Part shown: one piece after another, positions 58,108 to 64,000 of the stretch
How the letters are laid out: every line of letters begins with the position of its first letter
How positions within the stretch are numbered: position 1 is the stretch's first letter
Source: an uncultured Oscillospiraceae bacterium
Lineage (GTDB): Bacteria > Bacillota > Clostridia > Oscillospirales > Oscillospiraceae
DNA: 64,000 nt
Reading direction: 5' to 3'
Assembly: GCA_934597255.1 (NCBI GenBank)
Contig: CAKTQV010000005.1
Coordinates: 62,001 to 126,000, forward strand
Translations under genes and position numbers: made by a program
Notes under the pieces: model-generated
What the model was told of the DNA's origin: nothing
Seen by the model: the letters and a program-made list of their open reading frames with translations, nothing else
Databases searched by the model: none

Positions 58108-59316
58108 TCAGCGCAGCGTCCACTGATACATGAAAAACACGCCGTAAACGTTGAACGCCACAGCCAGCGCCGCCAGCGCCCACAGCGCGGGTCCCGTCCG
58201 GGGGCGGCCCTTCCGCGCGATATACAAAAGCGCGAACGGAAGCAGATCGCAGGTGTAGCGGCAGCCGAACTGCCAGCCGCCGAAGGTCTTGTGCATGCAC
58301 AGAAGCAGCAGCTCCAGCGTCATCCCCACCGTCAGCGCCGTGCCGGCAAGATCCGTCCGGCGGGTCACGAGCGCGCGGATCTGCTCGTAAAACAGCGCAA
58401 GGAACAGGGGATTGGCTACATAGAACATGAACCCGTCGAACACGGGAAAGCTCAGCGCGCCGTCACGGATGCGGACCGGCTCAAACAGGATGCGGCGCAG
58501 ATTCGGCCACAGATAACAAAGCGCGAACTGGCCGTGCTCCGCCTCCGTAAATTCCGGCAGATAGTCGTGCCCGAACTGCAGCGGGTCGCCGAAGCGCGCG
58601 TAGTTATACCCCATGAGTGCCAGCGCCACGGCCAGCGCCCCGAGGCAGCAGCGCCACTGGCGCAAAAGCGCGCGCATAAAGCCGCCCTGCTCCCGCTCCC
58701 GCCACGCGAAGCACAGCACGAAAACCGGCAGGAACACCGCCGTGAACGGCCGGCAGCCCACGGCCAGCGCTAAAAGAAACAGGCTCAGCCCCTTTTTCCC
58801 CTTCGCCGCCGCCAGACACCCGCCCAGCGAAAAGACCATGCACAGCGCCTGCGCCTGAAACCACACGCCGCCGTAGGTCGTCATCCAGAGCATATTCGAG
58901 CCCCAGACCAGAAACGCGCCCCAGAACGCGCTCGCCCAGCTCCCGCGGCCGAACGTCCGCATGAGCCGGAAGGCGAGCGCCGCGCTTATCAGTCCGTAAA
59001 CGCCGACAAGCAGGTTGTTCGGCGTGGCCTGGCCGAACACGAGCGCGAACGGGAGCATCACCACCGCCGGCACCGGCGGGAACGAGCACCAGTACTTCCC
59101 GTCGTATATCGCCAGCTCCAGCCAGGTGTACCGCTCGCCGTCGGCGAGCCACAGCCGTCCCTGAAGCCAGTTGAGCGCCTGCTCGGTGTAGCTGTCCTGC
59201 ATCTCGTGGCGGAACAGATCGCCGTCCGTCAGCAGCGACAAAAGCCCGTAGCCGAGCGCCATCAGCGCCAGCATGCATCCCAGCGCCAGCCGCTCGTCCC
59301 GCTTCTCCCGCGTCAT
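58108..59316 (-). CDS. Polytopic glycosyltransferase-family-39-like membrane protein
   Basis: A 402-residue protein with roughly ten membrane segments; the N-terminal loop (HEMQDSYTEQALNWLQGRLW) has an acidic pair as in lipid-linked sugar transferases of the GT39/PMT type. Other recognisable marks are weak (FPPVPAVVMLPFALVFGQ; MLWMTTYGGVWFQ). The substrate is unknown. ATG 59316 overlaps the TtcA-like stop by ATGA. Confidence 0.75.
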   Translation of the reverse strand: MTREKRDERLALGCMLALMALGYGLLSLLTDGDLFRHEMQDSYTEQALNWLQGRLWLADGERYTWLELAIYDGKYWCSFPPVPAVVMLPFALVFGQATPNNLLVGVYGLISAALAFRLMRTFGRGSWASAFWGAFLVWGSNMLWMTTYGGVWFQAQALCMVFSLGGCLAAAKGKKGLSLFLLALAVGCRPFTAVFLPVFVLCFAWREREQGGFMRALLRQWRCCLGALAVALALMGYNYARFGDPLQFGHDYLPEFTEAEHGQFALCYLWPNLRRILFEPVRIRDGALSFPVFDGFMFYVANPLFLALFYEQIRALVTRRTDLAGTALTVGMTLELLLLCMHKTFGGWQFGCRYTCDLLPFALLYIARKGRPRTGPALWALAALAVAFNVYGVFFMYQWTLR

Positions 59317-60047
59317 CGCCGCACCTCCCAGCCGTCGAGCGGCGCGCGCTGCACGGCGCCGAATATCTTCGTCTTGATGTCCGGGTAGCGTTCGGAAAGC
59401 TCCGCCAGCAGCAGCTTGATCTCGTGCCGCTTGGACGTGCGGTCCATCGGGCAGGTCGTTTTCACCACGGGCAGCGCCAGCTTTTCCACAAGCTGGCGTA
59501 TGCGCTGCTCGCCGGCGTAGAGCATGGGGCGTATCTGCGTCATGCCGCTGCGGTCGAGATGCGTCACCGGCGCGAAGCATCCCAGCCGCCCCTCAAACAG
59601 CAGATTCATGAAAACCGTTTCCACCGTGTCGTCAAAATGATGGCCGAGCGCGACCTTCGTGCAGCCGGCCTCCCTGGCCGCGTTCATCAGCGCGCCCTTG
59701 CGCATCTTGGCGCACAGCGAGCAGGGATTCGACTCCTGCCGCACGTCGAAAACGATCTCGCGTATGCCCGTCGGCACAAGGATAAACGGCACGCCAAGCT
59801 CGCCGCACAGCGCCTCCACCGGCGCAAAATCCATGCCCTCAAAGCCCAGATCGCAGCTGATGGCCGCGAGCGTGTAGCGCTTCGGGTAATACCGGGCCAG
59901 CCGCGCCAGCGCCGTCAGCAGCAGAAGCGAATCCTTGCCTCCCGACACGCCGACGGCGACGCGGTCGCCCTCGTCGATCATCCCGTAGTCGTCCATGCAG
60001 CGGCGCAGCACGCCGCAGAATTTATTCAGATCGTCCATAGCAGCCAT
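59313..60047 (-). CDS. TtcA-like tRNA thiolation protein
   Basis: A 244-residue PP-loop ATP pyrophosphatase (GVSGGKDSLLLLTAL, about 34-48) with Cys pairs NPCSLCAKMRKGAL and KTTCPMD and GHHFDDTVETVFMNLLF. These fit the TtcA family that makes 2-thiocytidine-32 in tRNA with a [4Fe-4S] cluster, but clostridial TtcA-like proteins may have other tRNA targets. The start is uncertain: ATG 60047 and 60038 both lack a good ribosome site. Confidence 0.85.
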   Translation of the reverse strand: MAAMDDLNKFCGVLRRCMDDYGMIDEGDRVAVGVSGGKDSLLLLTALARLARYYPKRYTLAAISCDLGFEGMDFAPVEALCGELGVPFILVPTGIREIVFDVRQESNPCSLCAKMRKGALMNAAREAGCTKVALGHHFDDTVETVFMNLLFEGRLGCFAPVTHLDRSGMTQIRPMLYAGEQRIRQLVEKLALPVVKTTCPMDRTSKRHEIKLLLAELSERYPDIKTKIFGAVQRAPLDGWEVRR

Positions 60048-60090
60048 CCATGTTGTAAAATTGATTTTGAGATAATCCGAGAAAATCGGA

Positions 60091-60112
60091 GCATTCGCGA
60101 GCATTCGCGAGC
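60091..60112. repeat. Tandem 10-bp direct repeat upstream of the TtcA-like gene
   Basis: GCATTCGCGA occurs twice in a row, followed by GC. It lies between the TtcA-like gene and the rplM promoter, with no further copies in the window that I noticed. Confidence 0.7.
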
Positions 60113-60138
60113 GTCCTTCTTTTTTCTTAAAACAGGTG

Positions 60139-60167
60139 TTGACAGCGGAGGCCTCCGGTGGTATAAA
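60139..60167 (+). promoter_or_regulatory. Promoter of rplM-rpsI
   Basis: A perfect TTGACA (60139-60144), exactly 17 nt, TATAAA (60162-60167), about 80 nt before rplM. Confidence 0.85.
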
Positions 60168-60173
60168 AGTAAG

Positions 60174-60249
60174 GCGCGCTGGGGCAGACACCAGTTTATA
60201 CAGCGTGCTTGAAATTGTCAAAAAATTTTTATACAGCGGAGGAAAGAAT
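60174..60249 (+). promoter_or_regulatory. Structured rplM leader, candidate L13 autoregulatory RNA
   Basis: GCGCGCTG (60174-60181) pairs with CAGCGTGC (60201-60208) in 8 bp with one wobble, closing a loop with GGGCAGACACCAG, then AU-rich sequence before GGAGG. Ribosomal L13 leaders are known in Firmicutes at this position; I cannot align it here. Confidence 0.45.
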
Positions 60250-60678
60250 ATGTCCACGACTATGGTAAAGCCTGCCGAAGTCGTCCGCAAGTGGTACGTC
60301 CTCGATGCCGCCGGCAAGCCCATGGGCAAGACCGCGGTCATCGCCGCCGACCTGCTGCGCGGCAAGCGCAAGGTCGATTATACGCCCCACGTCGACTGCG
60401 GCGATTTCGTCGTCATCATCAACGCCGAGAAGGCCGTCCTGACCGGCAAAAAGCTCGAGCAGAAGTATTACCGCACCCACTCCGGCTACCCCGGCGGCCT
60501 GCACGAAACGCAGTATGCCCGCCTGATGAAGGAAAAGCCCGAGCTGGCCATGCGCATCGCCGTGCGCGGCATGCTTCAGAAGAACGCCATGGCGAAAAAC
60601 CAGCTCCGCCGTCTGCGCATTTTCCGCAGCGAGGAGCACATCCATCAGGCCCAGAAGCTTGAGGTCTACGAAGGTTAA
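60250..60678 (+). CDS. rplM: 50S ribosomal protein L13
   Basis: A 142-residue ribosomal protein with WYVLDAAGKPMGKTAVIAAD, GDFVVIINAEKAVLTGKK and RTHSGYPGGLHE, all classic L13. GGAGG lies about 9 nt before ATG 60250. It is followed 14 nt later by rpsI as usual. Confidence 0.97.
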   Translation: MSTTMVKPAEVVRKWYVLDAAGKPMGKTAVIAADLLRGKRKVDYTPHVDCGDFVVIINAEKAVLTGKKLEQKYYRTHSGYPGGLHETQYARLMKEKPELAMRIAVRGMLQKNAMAKNQLRRLRIFRSEEHIHQAQKLEVYEG

Positions 60679-60692
60679 GGAGGAACGAGACT

Positions 60693-61103
60693 ATGGCTAC
60701 CTACAAATCCAAGCGCCCCTACCTTTACGGCACCGGCCGCAGGAAGTCCTCCGTCGCCCGCGTGCATCTGATTCCCGGCGGCACCGGCGCCATCACCATC
60801 AACGGCCGCGACATCGACGAGTACTTCGGCCTTGACACCCTCAAGCTCATCGTCCGCCAGCCCCTGGTCGCCACCGCGACCAGCGACAAGGTCGACATCG
60901 AGGCCACCGTTTCCGGCGGCGGCGTGACCGGCCAGGCCGGCGCCATCCGCCACGGCATCGCCCGCGCCCTGCTGCTCGTGGACGAGAGCTACCGTGCCAC
61001 CCTCAAGGCGGCCGGCTACCTCACCCGCGACCCGCGCATGAAGGAGCGTAAGAAGTACGGTCTCAAGGCCGCCCGCCGCGCGCCCCAGTTCAGCAAGCGC
61101 TGA
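60693..61103 (+). CDS. rpsI: 30S ribosomal protein S9
   Basis: A 136-residue ribosomal protein with YGTGRRKSSVARV, GVTGQAGAIRHGIARALL and the tail KYGLKAARRAPQFSKR whose terminal Arg contacts P-site tRNA. AGGAGG lies 9-10 nt before ATG 60693. Confidence 0.97.
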   Translation: MATYKSKRPYLYGTGRRKSSVARVHLIPGGTGAITINGRDIDEYFGLDTLKLIVRQPLVATATSDKVDIEATVSGGGVTGQAGAIRHGIARALLLVDESYRATLKAAGYLTRDPRMKERKKYGLKAARRAPQFSKR

Positions 61104-61130
61104 TCGCCCCTTATTTCCGGAAAAACGTTC

Positions 61131-61167
61131 AAAAACACCGAAACCGCCCGGTTTCGGTGTTTTTTTG
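61131..61167 (+). terminator. Terminator of rplM-rpsI
   Basis: A long stem (AAAAACACCGAAACC against GGTTTCGGTGTTTTT), 27 nt after the rpsI stop, with a T7 tract. Confidence 0.93.
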
Positions 61168-61414
61168 TATCTTCTGCCTCCCTTCCGCCGCCCGGGCGGC
61201 GCTTTCTTTCTTTGTTTTCCGGAGAAAGGCACGCTTCCTCCGCCTTCGGCGGGGATCCTTTTCCCGCAAAAACGCCGATCGTTCAAAAGCGGCTGTAGTC
61301 ATACCACACAAAACTCGTTGTAATCATATATTTATTTAATACAAAGAAAGTCTCATTTTAGGGAAAAAGAGGAAACTTTTTCTCGTCCGGCCCTCTGATA
61401 CCGGGCCGGAAAGC

Positions 61415-61437
61415 CATATCATAACCAAAATGATATG
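61415..61437. promoter_or_regulatory. Palindromic operator candidate upstream of the TRAP operon
   Basis: CATATCAT, AACCAAA, ATGATATG: perfect 8-bp arms with a 7-nt spacer, 21 nt upstream of the -35 box. It looks like a dimeric regulator site; the regulator is not in the window. Confidence 0.55.
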
Positions 61438-61458
61438 ATTCTATAGCGAACGCGGCAT

Positions 61459-61487
61459 TTGTCATAATTATTTTGGAATGGTATAGT
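61459..61487 (+). promoter_or_regulatory. Sigma-A promoter of the TRAP operon
   Basis: TTGTCA, exactly 17 nt, TATAGT, about 50 nt before the first gene. Confidence 0.7.
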
Positions 61488-61533
61488 AAACATACCTTAT
61501 TGTGAAACGATTAACCAAAAGGAGGCAAGCGCT

Positions 61534-62118
61534 TTGAAACACACCCCCGCGAATGCCTGCGCCAGAATAGACCGGGCATTCCAGACTGTTACCAAGTGGC
61601 TCCTGTATGTGGGAGCGGCCGTGCTGATCTTCGTGATGCTGGTGGCCTTTGTGGATGTGATCATCGCGAAGATATTCGGAAGCAGCATCCCCTATGCCAC
61701 AGAGATCATTCAGTACTGCGACGTGCCTCTGGCCTATCTGGGCATGGGGTATACCCTGCTGATCGGCCAGATGACCTGCGTGGATATCCTGTTCGGGAAG
61801 TTTTCCGCCAAGATGCAGAAGATACTGAACATGCTCTACGACCTGGTCGGCGTGGGGTTCTGCATTTTCCTGGGGAAGCTTTCCCTGAATAATATGCTGA
61901 ATCTGATCGCCAGCCGCACCATGTCCAACCCCAAGGGCGGCTTCCCGGTCTGGCCCTTTGCCCTGATGGAGACCATAAGCTGGTTCGTGCTGGCAGTTGC
62001 CTTTGCGTTCTGCTTTGTTCGCTATCTGCTGCGCTATGAACCGGCGCCCGATTTCATGTCCGCGCCTCCCGCGCCCGCGGGAGAAGATCCCCATGAGGAA
62101 GGAGGGATGGCGAAATGA
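61534..62118 (+). CDS. TRAP transporter small permease (DctQ-like)
   Basis: A 194-residue four-helix membrane subunit of a tripartite ATP-independent periplasmic-type transporter (VTKWLLYVGAAVLIFVMLVA; CDVPLAYLGMGYTLLIGQMT). AAGGAGG lies 8-9 nt before TTG 61534. The stop overlaps the large permease start by ATGA. Confidence 0.9.
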   Translation: MKHTPANACARIDRAFQTVTKWLLYVGAAVLIFVMLVAFVDVIIAKIFGSSIPYATEIIQYCDVPLAYLGMGYTLLIGQMTCVDILFGKFSAKMQKILNMLYDLVGVGFCIFLGKLSLNNMLNLIASRTMSNPKGGFPVWPFALMETISWFVLAVAFAFCFVRYLLRYEPAPDFMSAPPAPAGEDPHEEGGMAK

Positions 62119-63416
62119 CGCCTGCCGCCATCGGTATCATTTTCTTCGTCGCGATGATCATTCTGATCTTTCTGAAAGTCCCCGTATTTCTGTCCATGCT
62201 TCTGTGCTCGGTGGGCGGCATGCTCTTTGTGGTAAAGCCCGCCATGCTCCTGACCCAGTTTACCCAGGGCCCCTTCTCCACGGCGGCGGACTATACATAC
62301 GCGCTGCTGCCGCTGTTCGCCTTCATGGGCGTGCTGCTGGATAAGACCGGCATCGCGGAGGGCACCTTCTCCGCCACCCAGAAGTGGCTCGGCAACCGCC
62401 GCGGCGGCATGCTGAGCACCGTCGTGGTGGCAAACACCATCTTCGGCGCCTGCTCCGGAAACCCCACGGCGGGCTGTGTGGTCTTCAGCCGCATGGCGCT
62501 GCCCAGCCTGGACAGGACGGGCTACGACCGCTCCAACGCGCTGGCCTGCATTGCCACCTCCGCGTCTCTGGCGTCCCTGATCCCGCCCAGCACCTGCATT
62601 CTCATCTGCTGCATGCTGACGGACCTTTCCATCTCCCGGGGCCTTATGAGCGGTCTTGGCGGCGGCATCCTGATGACGCTTCTGCTGCTGGCGTGCATCC
62701 GGGTCACGGCTCTTTTTACCAACAAGATCCCGCCTGCGGAGAAGAAAAAGGTGAGCTGGGGCGAGCGCTTCAAGTCCCTGAAGCTCCTGATCCCCATCGT
62801 GGCGCTGTTCTGCATCATTATCATCGGCGCCTACGCCGGCTTCTTCACGGCGACGGTGGGCGGCGCCATCGGCGCGGCCTGCGTGACGATCTACGCGGTG
62901 TTCGGCAAGCGGATGAAGCTGAAGGACGTGTTCATGTGCGCGGCGGAGTCCATCGTTCTCAACAGCAACATGTTCGCCCTGCTTCTGGCGGGCACCATGT
63001 TCGGCCGCTTCATCACGCTGACCCGTCTGCCGGATATGCTCATCGGCATGATCGCGGAGCTTCACGCGCCGTCCATCGTGGTCTTCACGCTGGTCGTGCT
63101 GTTCTACTTCGTCGCCGGCGCCATCATGGACATCGTCTCCTGCATGCTCATCACCGTGCCCATCATCTATCCCATCATGATCTCCATGGGCTTCGATCCC
63201 TACGCCATTCTGATCTTCCTCGTCGTGATGATCAATCTCGGCAGCATTTCCCCTCCCATCGGCATGGGCGTGTTCGTCTCCGCGCAGGCGGTGGGCGTGG
63301 ACCCCAAGGTCATCTTCAAGGGCATCTGGCCTTACTGTCTGGTAAATGTCGCCTGCGCCTATCTCATCGCCTATGTGCCCCAGATCGTCAACTTCATCCC
63401 CAACCTTCTTTCGTGA
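62115..63416 (+). CDS. TRAP transporter large permease (DctM-like)
   Basis: A 433-residue, roughly 12-helix membrane protein of the DctM family (ANTIFGACSGNPTAGCVVFS; IATSASLASLIPPSTCILI; SISPPIGMGVFVSAQAVG). It drives Na+- or H+-coupled uptake of carboxylates or related solutes. It is coupled to the small permease and followed 37 nt later by the binding protein gene. Confidence 0.94.
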   Translation: MTPAAIGIIFFVAMIILIFLKVPVFLSMLLCSVGGMLFVVKPAMLLTQFTQGPFSTAADYTYALLPLFAFMGVLLDKTGIAEGTFSATQKWLGNRRGGMLSTVVVANTIFGACSGNPTAGCVVFSRMALPSLDRTGYDRSNALACIATSASLASLIPPSTCILICCMLTDLSISRGLMSGLGGGILMTLLLLACIRVTALFTNKIPPAEKKKVSWGERFKSLKLLIPIVALFCIIIIGAYAGFFTATVGGAIGAACVTIYAVFGKRMKLKDVFMCAAESIVLNSNMFALLLAGTMFGRFITLTRLPDMLIGMIAELHAPSIVVFTLVVLFYFVAGAIMDIVSCMLITVPIIYPIMISMGFDPYAILIFLVVMINLGSISPPIGMGVFVSAQAVGVDPKVIFKGIWPYCLVNVACAYLIAYVPQIVNFIPNLLS

Positions 63417-63453
63417 TCTCCCAAAATACAAAACATAATCAGGAGGAACCAAA

Positions 63454-64000
63454 ATGAAACGTCTTATCGCCATCCTTCTCGCCGTTATGATGCTGGCCTC
63501 GTTCGCCGCCTGCGGCCAGAGCAGCCCCGCGGAGGAAGCCGCGCCCACGGAAAAGGCCGCCGCCCCTGCGGAAGCGCCCGCGGAAGATCCCGCCGGCGAA
63601 GAGTCTGCCGCCGCCGCGGACCCCGCCGTCACGCTGACGGCCGCCTCGGCCTTCACCGCCACCCAGCTTCCCGGCGTTTTCTGGAACTACTTCAAAGAGC
63701 AGGTGGAACAGCTGTCCGGCGGCTCCATCACGCTGGATCTGTATCTCGGCGGCACGCTCTGCGGCCCCGATGAAGAGTTGGCCATGCTTTCCAACGGCTC
63801 CATCGACATGATGATGGCCTTTACGCCCGCCAACGCCTTCAGCATCCCCTGCGTCGCCTCCATCTACTATACCCCCGCCTCCATCGCCGACACCCAGAAG
63901 GTCATCAACTACCTCGCCTTTGAGGACGAAGCCAGCTCCGCCGCCATTGCGGAAACCTGGGCCGCGAACAACGCCACGCTGCTTCCCGCCTATATCGTCA
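63454..64000 (+). CDS. TRAP transporter substrate-binding lipoprotein (DctP-like), 3'-truncated by window edge
   Basis: The first 182 residues of an extracellular solute-binding lipoprotein: lipobox FAAC, an Ala/Glu/Pro linker, then a DctP-type domain (FWNYFKEQVEQLSGGSITLD; YLGGTLCGPDEELAMLSNGS; IDMMMAFTPANAFSIP). AGGAGG lies 7 nt before ATG 63454. The C-terminal part with the substrate Arg motif lies beyond the window, so the substrate is unknown. Confidence 0.9.
   Translation, partial: MKRLIAILLAVMMLASFAACGQSSPAEEAAPTEKAAAPAEAPAEDPAGEESAAAADPAVTLTAASAFTATQLPGVFWNYFKEQVEQLSGGSITLDLYLGGTLCGPDEELAMLSNGSIDMMMAFTPANAFSIPCVASIYYTPASIADTQKVINYLAFEDEASSAAIAETWAANNATLLPAYIV

Larger units (their letters stand above)
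61104..61458. other. Intergenic stretch between rpsI and the TRAP operon
   Basis: It holds the rpsI terminator, some GC-rich hairpins (61186-61201; CCGCCTTCGGCGG near 61238) and an AT-rich tract, then a palindrome at 61415-61437. No credible gene is in it on either strand. Confidence 0.6.

Noticed and set aside
60091..60112. Possible start of a CRISPR-like or iteron array.
   Set aside because: Only two adjacent 10-bp copies, no spacers, no cas or rep genes.

Overview
The window looks like the chromosome of a high-GC, anaerobic, spore-forming gut clostridium of the Oscillospiraceae/Ruminococcaceae kind. This is inferred from 4-hydroxybutyryl-CoA dehydratase, a BofA homologue, S-layer-homology lipoproteins, a CIRCE-controlled small heat-shock gene, TRAP and NSS transporters, GlgC/GlgD/GlgP glycogen genes and the local gene styles. 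I ran no database search; family names come from motifs read by eye.

Layout. 1-21.95 kb (GC-rich): end of a 4-hydroxybutyryl-CoA dehydratase gene, a zinc-ribbon/Ltp-repeat membrane protein, an NSS transporter, a degenerate 5'-nucleotidase-like lipoprotein, a phosphopantetheinyl transferase coupled to the first of two tandem SLH/transglutaminase lipoproteins, a large secreted repeat protein, a parvulin lipoprotein, a trkA-trkH-SLC13 cluster, a two-HTH regulator, an NYN-LOTUS protein, and a def-EFR1 ferredoxin pair. 22.1-30.2 kb (clearly AT-rich): an accessory island. It holds a 5'-truncated Rhs core with a restriction-fold toxin tip, a HEAT-repeat partner directly downstream, and about eleven small unrelated membrane, lipoprotein or soluble genes that look like an orphan immunity array; several are broken. 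30.3-48.6 kb: arsC-like gene, tRNA-Leu(CAA), hsp20, a CNNM/CorC-type gene behind a short overlapping leader ORF, an OYE-type flavoenzyme, prfB, and prs-pth-glgC-glgD-glgP plus a secreted protein, then a corrinoid-type methyltransferase divergent from a PocR/AraC regulator. 47.3-57.6 kb: a seven-gene minus-strand run parE-parC-yitT-LUD-transglutaminase-like lipoprotein-uvrB-MATE, with one good promoter before parE. 57.8-64 kb: bofA, a membrane glycosyltransferase-like gene with a TtcA-like gene, rplM-rpsI with a structured leader, and a TRAP transporter operon cut by the window end.

The two most novel-looking items are (i) the Rhs-tip/immunity island, including a gene split at an A8 run, and (ii) a 47-codon acidic leader ORF that overlaps the start of the CNNM/CorC gene and resembles Mg2+-sensing leader peptides in logic. 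A recurrent Ser-Gly-Glu linker motif in five exported proteins, two enzyme-like proteins with lost catalytic residues, and a duplicated gene whose upstream DNA is more conserved than its coding part are also worth checking.
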